A stretch of DNA of 41,538 nucleotides from a virus. The notes under the pieces are model-generated. The model ran no database searches. It worked only from the letters and a program-made list of their open reading frames with translations, and was not told the DNA's origin. The stretch lies in IMG/VR virus record IMGVR_UViG_3300028802_000159, positions 1 through 41,538 of that record, one strand, 5' to 3'. Numbering within the stretch: position 1 is the first letter of the stretch; each line of letters begins with the position of its first letter. Made by a program: the position numbers and the translations under genes. This document shows, piece after piece, positions 1 to 7,405 of this stretch.

Positions 1-32
1 GCGGAATTTACCATAGAGACGGGGTGAGACGC

Positions 33-119
33 ATGAGGTTTGACGGATGGGTTTTCATCGTATTCGTTGTGGGTGTCCTTGCGGGCATCGTTGCCATGCT
101 AGTTTTCGGAGGTAACTGA
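33..119 (+). CDS. Small single-pass membrane protein
   Basis: A 28-residue reading frame starts with ATG after a purine-rich GGGGTGAG that can serve as ribosome binding site. Residues 5-25 are almost entirely hydrophobic (Val, Ile, Phe, Leu, Ala, Gly), so the product would be one membrane helix with very short ends. Its stop overlaps the start of the next gene (TGATG), as in a tight phage operon. I do not recognise a family. Tiny membrane proteins in phages can affect lysis or exclusion, but nothing here shows which. The length makes the call uncertain; the start signal and the overlap support it. Confidence 0.5.
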   Translation: MRFDGWVFIVFVVGVLAGIVAMLVFGGN

Positions 120-292
120 TGAAGTACCGTGGTGAGATAGTCTGGGATGAGATATTCGAGGGAGAGTCTGACTCTCATTTCTACCATGCTGAGGGTGACG
201 AAGTTGATGGACTGTTCAACATACTCATGAGTTATGCAGAAGGTGACAACTGCCAAATCACTCAGGTCATGATTACAAAGCAGCCTAAGTGA
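119..292 (+). CDS. Hypothetical 57-residue acidic protein
   Basis: The ATG overlaps the preceding stop, and the frame ends where the glycosylase gene begins (the GTG of that gene overlaps this TGA). The product is acidic and soluble, with several Glu/Asp before residue 30 and no transmembrane segment or cysteine cluster; one Cys lies near residue 46. No family is recognised. It sits directly ahead of the uracil-DNA glycosylase gene and is probably co-transcribed and translationally coupled with it. Confidence 0.55.
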   Translation: MKYRGEIVWDEIFEGESDSHFYHAEGDEVDGLFNILMSYAEGDNCQITQVMITKQPK

Positions 293-882
293 ATCTGCAA
301 CTAGAGGCTATCTACCACGATATAGAGGCAGACATTGCGTTTGCCCATCTTCGCGGTACTGGTGCCAAATTAGTCAAGGGTTACGGTCTAGATGAATACC
401 CACCCATCATGTTCATTGGCGAGGCGCCAGGTGCGCAGGAGGATAAACGTGGAGAGCCCTTTGTTGGTGCAGCAGGACGAGTTTTGGATAGCCTATTGGC
501 TGAAATCCCTCTCACCCGCGAGCAGGTCTTTATTACCAATGTACTCTCTTACAGACCTCCGAAAAATAGAGATCCCGTCGCTGATGAGAAAGCCGCCGCA
601 CTCCCCTACTTAGTTCGACAGATCAAGATTATCCAACCTCGTCTGATTGCGTTACTTGGCAAAGTTGCTCTATCAACATTCTTCCCAGCCGTGAAGATTA
701 GTCAGTTTCATGGGGATCTGATCCAAGAAAGGTTCGTTCCCTTATATCACCCGGCAATTGTGGTATACGATCCTGGCCGCCGAGCGATCATGGTCTCAGA
801 CTTCCGAAAGTTGGTCGGTCACTTAGAGAATGCCTCTGAGTGGCCCGCTTTGCTGCCCCAGAACGACGTAGACCCCTCTTAG
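289..882 (+). CDS. Uracil-DNA glycosylase, family 4-like, lacking Fe-S cysteines
   Basis: The 197-residue product matches the family 4/5 uracil-DNA glycosylase fold, which removes uracil from DNA to start base-excision repair. Visible motifs are the GEAPG start of motif 1 (about residues 44-48) followed by EDKRGEPFVGAAGR, the NVLSYRPPKNRDP segment (about 84-96), and YHPA (153-156) in the second active-site loop. Family 4 enzymes normally bind a [4Fe-4S] cluster through four cysteines; this protein has no cysteine at all. The usual Cys before RPP is Tyr here and the N-terminal CxxC position holds other residues. GTG start overlapping the previous stop. It lies just before the primase and polymerase genes. 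The exact substrate (uracil or another lesion) is not settled by sequence. Confidence 0.85.
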   Translation: MNLQLEAIYHDIEADIAFAHLRGTGAKLVKGYGLDEYPPIMFIGEAPGAQEDKRGEPFVGAAGRVLDSLLAEIPLTREQVFITNVLSYRPPKNRDPVADEKAAALPYLVRQIKIIQPRLIALLGKVALSTFFPAVKISQFHGDLIQERFVPLYHPAIVVYDPGRRAIMVSDFRKLVGHLENASEWPALLPQNDVDPS

Positions 883-955
883 GTGACCTGTACCTAAGAG
901 CCGTTGATCTTGTTAGAGAGCCGTACACGGAGCCGAGAGGGTGATCTTGAACATT

Positions 956-2695
956 ATGGCAATTGCGGGTAATCCTTCTATGGATCCCGAGAAATTCCTT
1001 GACTTCATGTACGGTGACGTTGAGGGGTTCATTTATGCACCAACTAAGGATCCACAGACGGATAAATGGCAAACTCATTGGTTCCGTAACCCTAGTGATA
1101 GAAAACCGGCTATAGAGCATTTTCGTACTCAATCTCCACTTCTAGAGGTCTATTTTGGGCCGGCATTGTACTCAGAACAGCGAGCAACTAAGGAATTTGT
1201 CCTAGGGTCTAATGTTGTGTGGACAGAGTTCGATGGAAACATTCCGAAGGACTGGAAAGAGATTCCGCCGCCCACCATGCGCATACAGTCCAGTGAAAAT
1301 GGTTTTGAACACGTTTACTGGCGCTTGAATGCATTTGAGCATGATATCAAGGTGATAGAGCGCATAAATCGGTCAATCACCTTTAGTTTGGGCGCGGATG
1401 GTTCATCGTGGGATTGCACACAAATCCTTCGGCCTGTCGGGACTTTGAATCATAAGCACGATGGTAGGCCGGTAATTTCACTGACAAACAACGCAATCGA
1501 GTACGATGTAGAGATTTTTGGTAGAGTACCCGAGCCCCCGAGTGTCGCATTTGCGATAGACACAGATAGCCTTCCAGCAGTTATGGATGTTATTGCTAAG
1601 TACAAGTGGAGTCCTACTGACTTCAATTTCTTCAAAGGCGCAGTTAAGCAGCCTGATAGATCGTCTAGCCTTATGCGACTCGCATATATTTGCTGTGAGT
1701 TGCATATGTCTAATGAGGAAGCCTATACAATCCTCTATAACGCTGATGAGCGGTGGAAGAAATACTATAAACGTCACGACAGGCGCGAGCGTTTGCTTGA
1801 CCTTATCACTCGTGGTAGGGCCAAGTACCCGCTCGAAAGTTCCGAGAATATTGGTGGTAAGTACGTTGGCTACCAGTGGGGAGACTTCCTTAATTCCGAA
1901 GTTAAAATTGAGTGGCTTATTCCTGGAGTTTTACAGCGCAAGGGTTACTTCCTACTTACCGGCCCACAAGGTATTGGTAAGACTCAAATCAGTATGATGT
2001 TCGCGCAACATATGGCTATAGGAAAAGATTTTATAGGTTGGCAGTTCGGGAAGCCTAGCAAGATTATATTCTTCTCTATGGAGATGGGCTTTGCTGATCT
2101 TAAGTGGTTTGCTGAGCAACAGAAGAAGTTATTTACGCCCGAAGAACTAGACCTACTACAAGAGAATCTAAAAGTATATCCATTAGGTCATGGCGTACCT
2201 CTCGACGATGAACAGGAGCAAGCAGAGATTGAGTACCTCATCAGAGAGTTCAAGCCCGCAGGTATCATGTTTGATTCACTCGGACTCTCTACCCTTGATG
2301 AACTTGGGCAAGAGAAGGCTGCGAAAGGGATTGCTGCCTTCAATGCAAAGATCCGCGAAGAGTATGATTTGTTTGTGTGGTTCATACATCATCACAGAAA
2401 AGCCCAGGCAACCAATAAGAAACCCAACAAGTTAGAAGATATCTTCGGAAGTATCTACGTCACAGCAACAGCCACAACTATTGTGTCTCTCTGGCAGGTA
2501 GGAGACGATGTTGAGGTCAAGAGTCTTAAGGTCCGTCTGTCTAAACCTTTTAGTCCTTTTCTTATCAGGAGAAACCAGCACCTAGGATTTGATAGAGTCG
2601 AGACTAACTTGAAAGGACTTGAACCCGCACCATTAGAGGAAACAGTAGAGGAAGGAAGTGAAGATGAAGGATCAGGTCCTTTTGACCTCAGCTGA
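956..2695 (+). CDS. DNA primase-helicase (AEP-like primase fused to RepA/DnaB-type ATPase)
   Basis: This 579-residue protein joins two replication activities. The N-terminal part resembles archaeo-eukaryotic-type primases: an acidic EFD pair near residue 92, an EHVYW histidine motif near 119, and LRPVGTLNHK near 160. The C-terminal half is a RecA-fold ATPase: GPQGIGKT Walker A (about 336-343), FFSMEMG, and a Walker B strand ending in MFDS (about 438-441), then FIHHHRK. It would prime and unwind the phage fork for the polymerase encoded next. In-frame GTG 941 and TTG 947 are alternative starts; a GAGGGTGATC ribosome-binding-like stretch overlaps GTG 941, so ATG 956 (or TTG 947) is preferred. 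Its 3' end overlaps the polymerase start. The primase activity is inferred from weak motifs; the ATPase is clear. Confidence 0.85.
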   Translation: MAIAGNPSMDPEKFLDFMYGDVEGFIYAPTKDPQTDKWQTHWFRNPSDRKPAIEHFRTQSPLLEVYFGPALYSEQRATKEFVLGSNVVWTEFDGNIPKDWKEIPPPTMRIQSSENGFEHVYWRLNAFEHDIKVIERINRSITFSLGADGSSWDCTQILRPVGTLNHKHDGRPVISLTNNAIEYDVEIFGRVPEPPSVAFAIDTDSLPAVMDVIAKYKWSPTDFNFFKGAVKQPDRSSSLMRLAYICCELHMSNEEAYTILYNADERWKKYYKRHDRRERLLDLITRGRAKYPLESSENIGGKYVGYQWGDFLNSEVKIEWLIPGVLQRKGYFLLTGPQGIGKTQISMMFAQHMAIGKDFIGWQFGKPSKIIFFSMEMGFADLKWFAEQQKKLFTPEELDLLQENLKVYPLGHGVPLDDEQEQAEIEYLIREFKPAGIMFDSLGLSTLDELGQEKAAKGIAAFNAKIREEYDLFVWFIHHHRKAQATNKKPNKLEDIFGSIYVTATATTIVSLWQVGDDVEVKSLKVRLSKPFSPFLIRRNQHLGFDRVETNLKGLEPAPLEETVEEGSEDEGSGPFDLS

Positions 2696-4487
2696 TTTCG
2701 AGTTTCTCATCCACAGTCTAGAAGGAGCAGAGTATGTCGCATTGGACACCGAAACAACTATCAATGACCTACGGGATGGACGAGGTTATTGTCTTGGAAG
2801 TTCTGTATCATTCCCCTTCGAAACTGAAATACAAAGGGGTCGAATGTCAACTTATCTTCCGTTCAAACACGCCCTTGGAGATAATTACGGTCCAGTTCAT
2901 CTCGCTAAGTTAAAAGAGGTAGTAGAGAAGCAGAACTGTATCATCTTCCACAATGCTCCGCATGACCTGTTTTCTCTACGCACCCTAGGGATAAACTATC
3001 GGGGGAAGTTCTACGATACGTTACTCATGGCTCATATGGTCAATGAGAATTGGCCGAGCAAGGCGCTTGACTGGCTGACTCAAAATGTTTTGGGTGCTGA
3101 CGGAAAGTTACGCGAGCCAGCCTTCAAAGACTTCATCAAGAAGTTTGGTTGGAACGGTCTGCCAAGCAACTTGGTATATGAATATGCCGTACATGACTCT
3201 GATATGACTCTGGACTTGTTCGAGTATCTACTACCTATGTTCATAGAGCAGGGTTTCGATGGAGAGATTTGGGAGGTTGAGCAGCGATGGGTCAGACTCA
3301 TTATGAAGATGGAGCAATCTGGAATAAAGATTGACCAAGAGTTGTGTGCTGAGCAGATCGAACTTGGCAAGGAAACTATGGCTACTATCGTTGCTGAGTT
3401 AGGGTTGAACCCTAGTAGTAGATTAGACCTTGAGCGTTTGCTGCTACTAGAGTTGAGCCTTCCGGTTATGGAGTGGACACCACAAGGTAAGCCGTCATTC
3501 ACCAAGAAAGCAATGCAGGCTTATGAGTTATTGCTATCTGATCTAGGTGACAACAAGACAGCGCAGATGGTACTAGAGTTTCGTGGTTGGCAGAAAACAG
3601 TGAGTGCAAACTATCAGTCCTACATGAATCTTATCTCTCCTGACGGACGCCTCCGGCCACACTTCAAGATTCACGGTACTACGACAGGAAGGTTGTCTTG
3701 TGAGAAGCCTGCGCTACAACAAATACCAAGAGTTTCTGACAAACCCTGGAACGGTAGACTACACCAGGCATTTATACCACAGCCGGGGTATCTCCTATGG
3801 GAACTGGACTATAGTCAGTTGGAGTTACGTCTCGCGGCAGCGTATGCCAAGGAGAAAAGACTTCTGGACATTTTCAATGCCGACGAGGATCGAGATATCT
3901 TTACCGAAATGGCGAAGGATCTCAACTTTACTAGGCATGATACTAAAACCCTAACGTATATGATTTTGTATACAGCAGGCATAGATAAAATTTCAAAAGT
4001 CTGGAAGGTTAGCCAGACACGCGCAAAGGATATCCGTACCAAGTTCATGCGTACCTACCCAGGATTCCAGCGCATGACAAATATGGCGAGTGCTGTAGCG
4101 GCGCGCCAGCATTACGTTAAGTATTGGACAGGCAGAAGGCGCCACATAGAACACCGCGATGAAGCATACAAAGCATTCAACGCTGCAATTCAGGGTGGCG
4201 CCTTCGAGATTGTCAAGCGGAGGATGATCGCAATTGATGATGCGATGCCAGACCTGCGGATGCTACTACAGATCCACGACTCCATTGTTGTTGAGATTCC
4301 AGAGGGCCAGGAGACTGTACTCCTTCCTCAGATACAAGCCATAATGGAAGATACTCCGAAAGAGTTCGGAGTCAGGTTCAAAGTGGAGGTGAAGAAATGG
4401 GGAGGGGAGAAGTGGACGCCGACGGATATTGTATCCACGAGTTCAAGCCTGACGAGTGTGCCTTCTGTCGAGGTAATTGGAAGTTAG
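2664..4487 (+). CDS. polA: DNA polymerase I-type (family A) with 3'-5' exonuclease
   Basis: The 607-residue replicative polymerase has a proofreading domain and a family A palm, with no 5' nuclease. Exonuclease motifs: DTE (residues 28-30), HNAPHDL (96-102) and YAVHD (174-178). Polymerase motifs: TGRLSCEKPALQQIPR near 340-356, motif A DYSQLELR (382-389), motif B with Arg424, Lys428, Tyr432 and Tyr436, and motif C IHDS (537-540). Tyr432 matches the T7-type Tyr at the sugar-selecting position. Motif C is HDS rather than the usual HDE, and the glycines after the two motif B tyrosines are missing. ATG 2664 follows GGAAG at a good distance and is chosen over the in-frame GTG six bases earlier. It overlaps the primase-helicase gene, so the two are coupled. 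Confidence 0.95.
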   Translation: MKDQVLLTSADFEFLIHSLEGAEYVALDTETTINDLRDGRGYCLGSSVSFPFETEIQRGRMSTYLPFKHALGDNYGPVHLAKLKEVVEKQNCIIFHNAPHDLFSLRTLGINYRGKFYDTLLMAHMVNENWPSKALDWLTQNVLGADGKLREPAFKDFIKKFGWNGLPSNLVYEYAVHDSDMTLDLFEYLLPMFIEQGFDGEIWEVEQRWVRLIMKMEQSGIKIDQELCAEQIELGKETMATIVAELGLNPSSRLDLERLLLLELSLPVMEWTPQGKPSFTKKAMQAYELLLSDLGDNKTAQMVLEFRGWQKTVSANYQSYMNLISPDGRLRPHFKIHGTTTGRLSCEKPALQQIPRVSDKPWNGRLHQAFIPQPGYLLWELDYSQLELRLAAAYAKEKRLLDIFNADEDRDIFTEMAKDLNFTRHDTKTLTYMILYTAGIDKISKVWKVSQTRAKDIRTKFMRTYPGFQRMTNMASAVAARQHYVKYWTGRRRHIEHRDEAYKAFNAAIQGGAFEIVKRRMIAIDDAMPDLRMLLQIHDSIVVEIPEGQETVLLPQIQAIMEDTPKEFGVRFKVEVKKWGGEKWTPTDIVSTSSSLTSVPSVEVIGS

Positions 4488-4579
4488 AAGAAGAGAAAAC
4501 CCACGACGCTGAGATGTTCGCCAACATCTTGAAGGGAGAATCATGGGCAAGCCGACGCAGGAACGTGAGATCCGAGTGA
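4397..4579 (+). CDS. Small zinc-knuckle-like protein
   Basis: A 60-residue frame overlaps the polymerase 3' end by 91 bases. It contains CIHEFKPDECAFC near residues 12-24, a Cys-His plus CxxC set that probably binds one zinc ion, followed by a charged helix. Similar short Cys/His proteins are common in actinobacteria and their phages, usually without known function. The large overlap with polA lowers certainty about the start; an in-frame GTG at 4412 would shorten it by five residues. The next gene starts inside its 3' end after a strong ribosome binding site. Confidence 0.6.
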   Translation: MGRGEVDADGYCIHEFKPDECAFCRGNWKLEEEKTHDAEMFANILKGESWASRRRNVRSE

Positions 4580-4752
4580 CGAAGTCCATACCAATTGAGT
4601 TAGTGGACAAGGACAAGAGAGTTGTCTGCACCGAAGCAATAGATTCCTTGGAGGCTGCACTTGAAGTCTACTACGCCAGGGATCTAGCGATGCTCACTCC
4701 CCATATCATTCTCACGGTTCAAATTGCGACGGTTGATCGCTCTCTTGGTTGA
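4543..4752 (+). CDS. Hypothetical 69-residue protein
   Basis: ATG 4543 is preceded by GAAGGGAGAATC, a good ribosome binding site, and overlaps the end of the upstream small gene. The product has a charged N-terminus and a mixed alpha/beta-looking body (KSIPIELVDKDKRVV, then a helix with LEAALEVYYARDL). No family recognised. Its last 69 bases overlap a likely opposing gene on the minus strand, so one of the two 3' ends may not be functional. Confidence 0.6.
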   Translation: MGKPTQEREIRVTKSIPIELVDKDKRVVCTEAIDSLEAALEVYYARDLAMLTPHIILTVQIATVDRSLG

Positions 4753-4935
4753 GATAGAACTAAGAGAACGAAACCCTCCGAGAACACCACAGATATCATC
4801 CCAAAGTTGAGGGTTCTCATTCCATCGGTCAACCCATTCCTGTTCGGAAGGTAAGTGATATCCTGCCTCCTTAAAGTTATCTCTCCAGATTTTCTCAGAC
4901 TCTTCCGTGGTGATATGTTTTGGAGGTTTTCTCAT
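4684..4935 (-). CDS. Possible opposing small gene, 83 residues
   Basis: This is the only minus-strand frame in the left plus-strand block that looks like a real protein. It has balanced composition with amphipathic helices, four Trp (for example SEQEWVDRWNENPQLWDD, about residues 29-46) and a basic C-terminus. Without it, 180 bases before the RuvC-like gene would be empty. Against it: there is no clear Shine-Dalgarno sequence, its 3' end overlaps the 69-residue plus-strand gene, and the ribosome binding site of the RuvC-like gene lies inside its first codons. No family recognised. Confidence 0.45.
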   Translation of the reverse strand: MRKPPKHITTEESEKIWRDNFKEAGYHLPSEQEWVDRWNENPQLWDDICGVLGGFRSLSSISTKRAINRRNLNRENDMGSEHR

Positions 4936-5398
4936 GAATAATCCAAATCACTATCTCTGTGTAGATCCCGGAGGTAGCACAGGCTGGGCCACCTTCAATG
5001 AAATCGCTCTCCCGACAGGGCGGGGAATTGAACGGGGTGTTGAAAACTTCGCCAAGTGGATGAACGAATTGGATCCCCCGCCAGTTCTGATTATCTATGA
5101 GGACTTCCGACTGTTTGGGCATAAGGCAATTGCCCAAGTCGGATCCAAGATGGAAGCATCACAAGCGATAGGCATAATTAAAGCGGCTGCTACGCGATGG
5201 AACTCGGCAATGATCGCGCAGCAGCCGCAGGCTCATAAGTTAGGCGCCATGTATTCAGGCAAGAAACCTGGGGCGCACGCTAACTCTCACGATATTGTGG
5301 CCTATAACCACGGTATCTACTACTTAACACAGCACGGACTAATTGACAGCCGCCTGTCGAAGCGTAAGTTAGTTAACCCTGCAAACAAACGTACATAG
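4934..5398 (+). CDS. RuvC-like Holliday junction resolvase
   Basis: The 154-residue protein has an RNase H-like fold of the RuvC type: VDPGGSTGWA with the first catalytic Asp11, IIYEDF with Glu56, and the C-terminal SHDIVAYNHGIYYL with Asp120. Such phage enzymes cut branched DNA, either resolving recombination intermediates or clearing junctions before packaging. ATG 4934 follows TTTGGAGGTTTTCTC, a strong ribosome binding site, so upstream in-frame starts are rejected. It is the last plus-strand gene of the replication block; its 3' end overlaps the convergent collagen-like gene by 26 bases. Confidence 0.85.
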   Translation: MNNPNHYLCVDPGGSTGWATFNEIALPTGRGIERGVENFAKWMNELDPPPVLIIYEDFRLFGHKAIAQVGSKMEASQAIGIIKAAATRWNSAMIAQQPQAHKLGAMYSGKKPGAHANSHDIVAYNHGIYYLTQHGLIDSRLSKRKLVNPANKRT

Positions 5399-5930
5399 TG
5401 ACTTGTCCGCCTGGTGCGTTGAGTACCAACTCACCGGGTGCAAATCCAGCAGGACAGACTAATGCGGTATTCGCGGGGCCTGGTAATCCGACGGATCCCT
5501 GCGGGCCTGTCGGACCAGTAGGTCCAGGTGAGCCCGGAGTTCCATTAGTTCCTGGTGAACCTTGTAAACCCTGCGGGCCAGATTTCCCAGGTCTACCGCG
5601 AGGTCCGCGAATTCCGCGTAAGCCTCTCGGTCCAGAAATACCTTGAGGTCCCGCTGCTCCTTGGCTGCCATCTATTCCATCCTTTCCCGGTTCTCCTTTG
5701 GAGCCGGGATTTCCTTTTGGACCCACTTCTCCGGGGGGACCGGCTGGTCCCGGAACTTGTACTGTAATCGTAGACGTAGGAGTCGGCGTCGAAGTTTTGC
5801 TAGGCGTGGGAGTCGTTGCACTTTCCGCCTCAGGAAGAGTAGCCGCACCTACAATTGCGCCGACGGCTAGTACGCCAGCAATACTATAACCTACGACGGG
5901 TCTACTTGTCACCCAATTCAGGAGTCCCAT
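5373..5930 (-). CDS. Membrane-anchored collagen-like protein
   Basis: The 185-residue protein has four parts: a short N-terminus and hydrophobic segment (about 13-31) that should anchor it in the membrane; a Thr/Pro/Ser linker (about 37-60); 31 uninterrupted Gly-X-Y triplets (61-153); and a compact C-terminus with two cysteines (159 and 182). Gly-X-Y repeats form collagen-type trimers, and phages often carry them in tail fibres. Here the anchor and the position as last gene of the late operon, right after the holin-like gene, suggest a cell-envelope or lysis role instead. The start overlaps the holin-like frame. It is transcribed against the RuvC-like gene and overlaps its end. Confidence 0.8.
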   Translation of the reverse strand: MGLLNWVTSRPVVGYSIAGVLAVGAIVGAATLPEAESATTPTPSKTSTPTPTSTITVQVPGPAGPPGEVGPKGNPGSKGEPGKDGIDGSQGAAGPQGISGPRGLRGIRGPRGRPGKSGPQGLQGSPGTNGTPGSPGPTGPTGPQGSVGLPGPANTALVCPAGFAPGELVLNAPGGQVTMYVCLQG

Positions 5931-6144
5931 TTTGTCGCCTCATACTTTCCGTGCGCCCCGCTAAGAATCCTGCGAGCAATCCTATCAGGGTGTTGATTAA
6001 ATCGGAGACAATTACAAACCCGCCCTTGTTCTCCGGCTGTACAAATTGTAGAACGATGACAGATATGGCAACAGATACAATAGAAAAACAGATGGTACAA
6101 GCAATTAGTAGTATGAGAAGATCGGTTGTACTTCTATTTCTCAC
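5902..6144 (-). CDS. Holin-like two-helix membrane protein
   Basis: The 80-residue product has two hydrophobic stretches (about 8-34 and 43-64) and a charged C-terminal tail (ESMRRQNGTPELGDK region), the usual shape of a small class II-type holin that permeabilises the membrane at lysis. The GTG start overlaps the stop of the transglycosylase gene (GTGA), and its end overlaps the collagen-like gene by 29 bases. Proximity to three peptidoglycan hydrolases supports a lysis function. No family-specific motif is visible, so another small membrane role remains possible. Confidence 0.6.
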   Translation of the reverse strand: MRNRSTTDLLILLIACTICFSIVSVAISVIVLQFVQPENKGGFVIVSDLINTLIGLLAGFLAGRTESMRRQNGTPELGDK

Positions 6145-6719
6145 CGGCCCATTCTTCTCTTAATCGCACTACTGTATCCTCCGACTGTGGGATATCCTTT
6201 ACCACCTGAACGACTGGTTTTACCCACGGAACCCTCCCCACCATACCAAGCCTGCGCGGCACCTTCCGCACCGTACCTCCTAAAGTATTGCTTTAATTTA
6301 TAGCCAGCCACAGCCTCTTGAAGTTCAGGGCTGTTGAGAAATTTGCTGGTAGAGATAGAATGACCTAGTGCTGCCTTACTCCAACTTGGTATATTAGCCG
6401 GCATGATCTGATATTTTCCGAGCGCACCGCTTGACTTGTTGACTGCGCTATAGTTGCCGCCTGATTCCTGCTTGGCGATAGCATCTACAAATTTCTTAAA
6501 GGCAGCCCCGCCCGAAACACCTGGCGCTGTACCTCTATTAACACCGCTGGGCGTCCCCATTGCGGTGCCAAGGCCCTGGCTTGAATTAGCGGAGACGGGC
6601 GAGGCTGCCATTAGTTGCTGCACCATTGCGGACGCAGGGGATGCTGCTTTGTCCTGCATTTGTTGTGCAGCCTTAGCCTGAAAAGAAGCCAAGTCAAATT
6701 TCGGGATTCGTAGAGCCAT
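6141..6719 (-). CDS. Lytic transglycosylase-like peptidoglycan hydrolase
   Basis: The 192-residue protein has a low-complexity Ala/Gln/Ser/Gly N-terminus (about 1-70) followed by a goose-type/SLT lysozyme-like domain. The catalytic Glu85 sits in AIAKQESGGNYSAVN, followed by the substrate-binding GALGKYQIMP (98-107) and AQAWYGGEG near 155-163. It would cleave the glycan strand of peptidoglycan. There is no signal peptide. The gene lies two bases downstream of the M15 peptidase and overlaps the holin-like gene, so it could act at lysis; the flexible N-terminus would also suit a virion-carried enzyme acting during entry. Confidence 0.8.
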   Translation of the reverse strand: MALRIPKFDLASFQAKAAQQMQDKAASPASAMVQQLMAASPVSANSSQGLGTAMGTPSGVNRGTAPGVSGGAAFKKFVDAIAKQESGGNYSAVNKSSGALGKYQIMPANIPSWSKAALGHSISTSKFLNSPELQEAVAGYKLKQYFRRYGAEGAAQAWYGGEGSVGKTSRSGGKGYPTVGGYSSAIKRRMGR

Positions 6720-6721
6720 TG

Positions 6722-7405
6722 CTACCTCGTGAGTTTGATCGGGTTGAGTAGTCCCGCAATCTCAAAGTGCATGGGGTCTGTGTACTTCCAGTTACCGCCC
6801 CATACCAATCCGTACTTTGCTGCTAACTCAGCAATATGCGGAGGTAGATTGCCACGACCACCACGAGCATTAGGACCAGGGTTAATGTCAATTGCTGCAC
6901 CATAAGAGTGTAGAGACTTCTGACCAGTCCCCGCAATGTTGCGAACATTATATCCACCAATAGTTCCGATGTTGTACTTGCTAGCTAACTCTGTAATGAA
7001 TCCTGTGAACCTAGCCTGGTACTTCTTGTTAACTTGTACGCTCTTACCTGCTGCACGAATGGTTGTCATTTGCTTAGAACTAGTGGTCAGTCCAGCCTTA
7101 CCTAATGGTACACCCTTACCCTTGATACCATTGAGAGCAGTTTTAGATGAGCCAGTATAAGCAGGCGCAGCACCCGCCATACTCTGTGCCATGCTTGCAT
7201 AGTTTGATTGTGCATGAGCATATGCCTGATCCCCGCGAGCACGCATTGCTGCTTCTGCTGCTTGCAATTGATCTGCTGCTGTTTGTTGTTGCTGTTCTCT
7301 CTGAGCCTGCCGACGAGCAACTAAATCTTCTACCTCGACATTCTGCTGATCGACAAAGTTCTGTGTAATAGCCTTGAGAGTTTCACTCCATTGGTCACTT
7401 CGCAT
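6722..7405 (-). CDS. M15-family peptidoglycan peptidase with coiled-coil N-terminus
   Basis: The 227-residue protein ends in an M15 (VanY/L-Ala-D-Glu peptidase-like) domain: SLHSYGAAIDINPG supplies zinc ligands His166 and Asp173, and WKYTDPMHFE supplies the third ligand His213 with a nearby acidic residue. It should cut peptide stems in the cell wall. The first 80 residues are rich in Gln, Ala and Glu and look like a coiled coil, unusual for a soluble endolysin and suggestive of attachment to the virion. Its start overlaps the 3' end of the large virion protein gene by 11 bases. Confidence 0.85.
   Translation of the reverse strand: MRSDQWSETLKAITQNFVDQQNVEVEDLVARRQAQREQQQQTAADQLQAAEAAMRARGDQAYAHAQSNYASMAQSMAGAAPAYTGSSKTALNGIKGKGVPLGKAGLTTSSKQMTTIRAAGKSVQVNKKYQARFTGFITELASKYNIGTIGGYNVRNIAGTGQKSLHSYGAAIDINPGPNARGGRGNLPPHIAELAAKYGLVWGGNWKYTDPMHFEIAGLLNPIKLTR

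Noticed and set aside
5398-5889. Pro/Gly-rich plus-strand frames opposite the collagen-like gene
   Set aside because: Gly-X-Y coding DNA gives Pro/Gly-rich translations on the complementary strand; there are no start signals and the minus-strand gene has a coherent domain structure.
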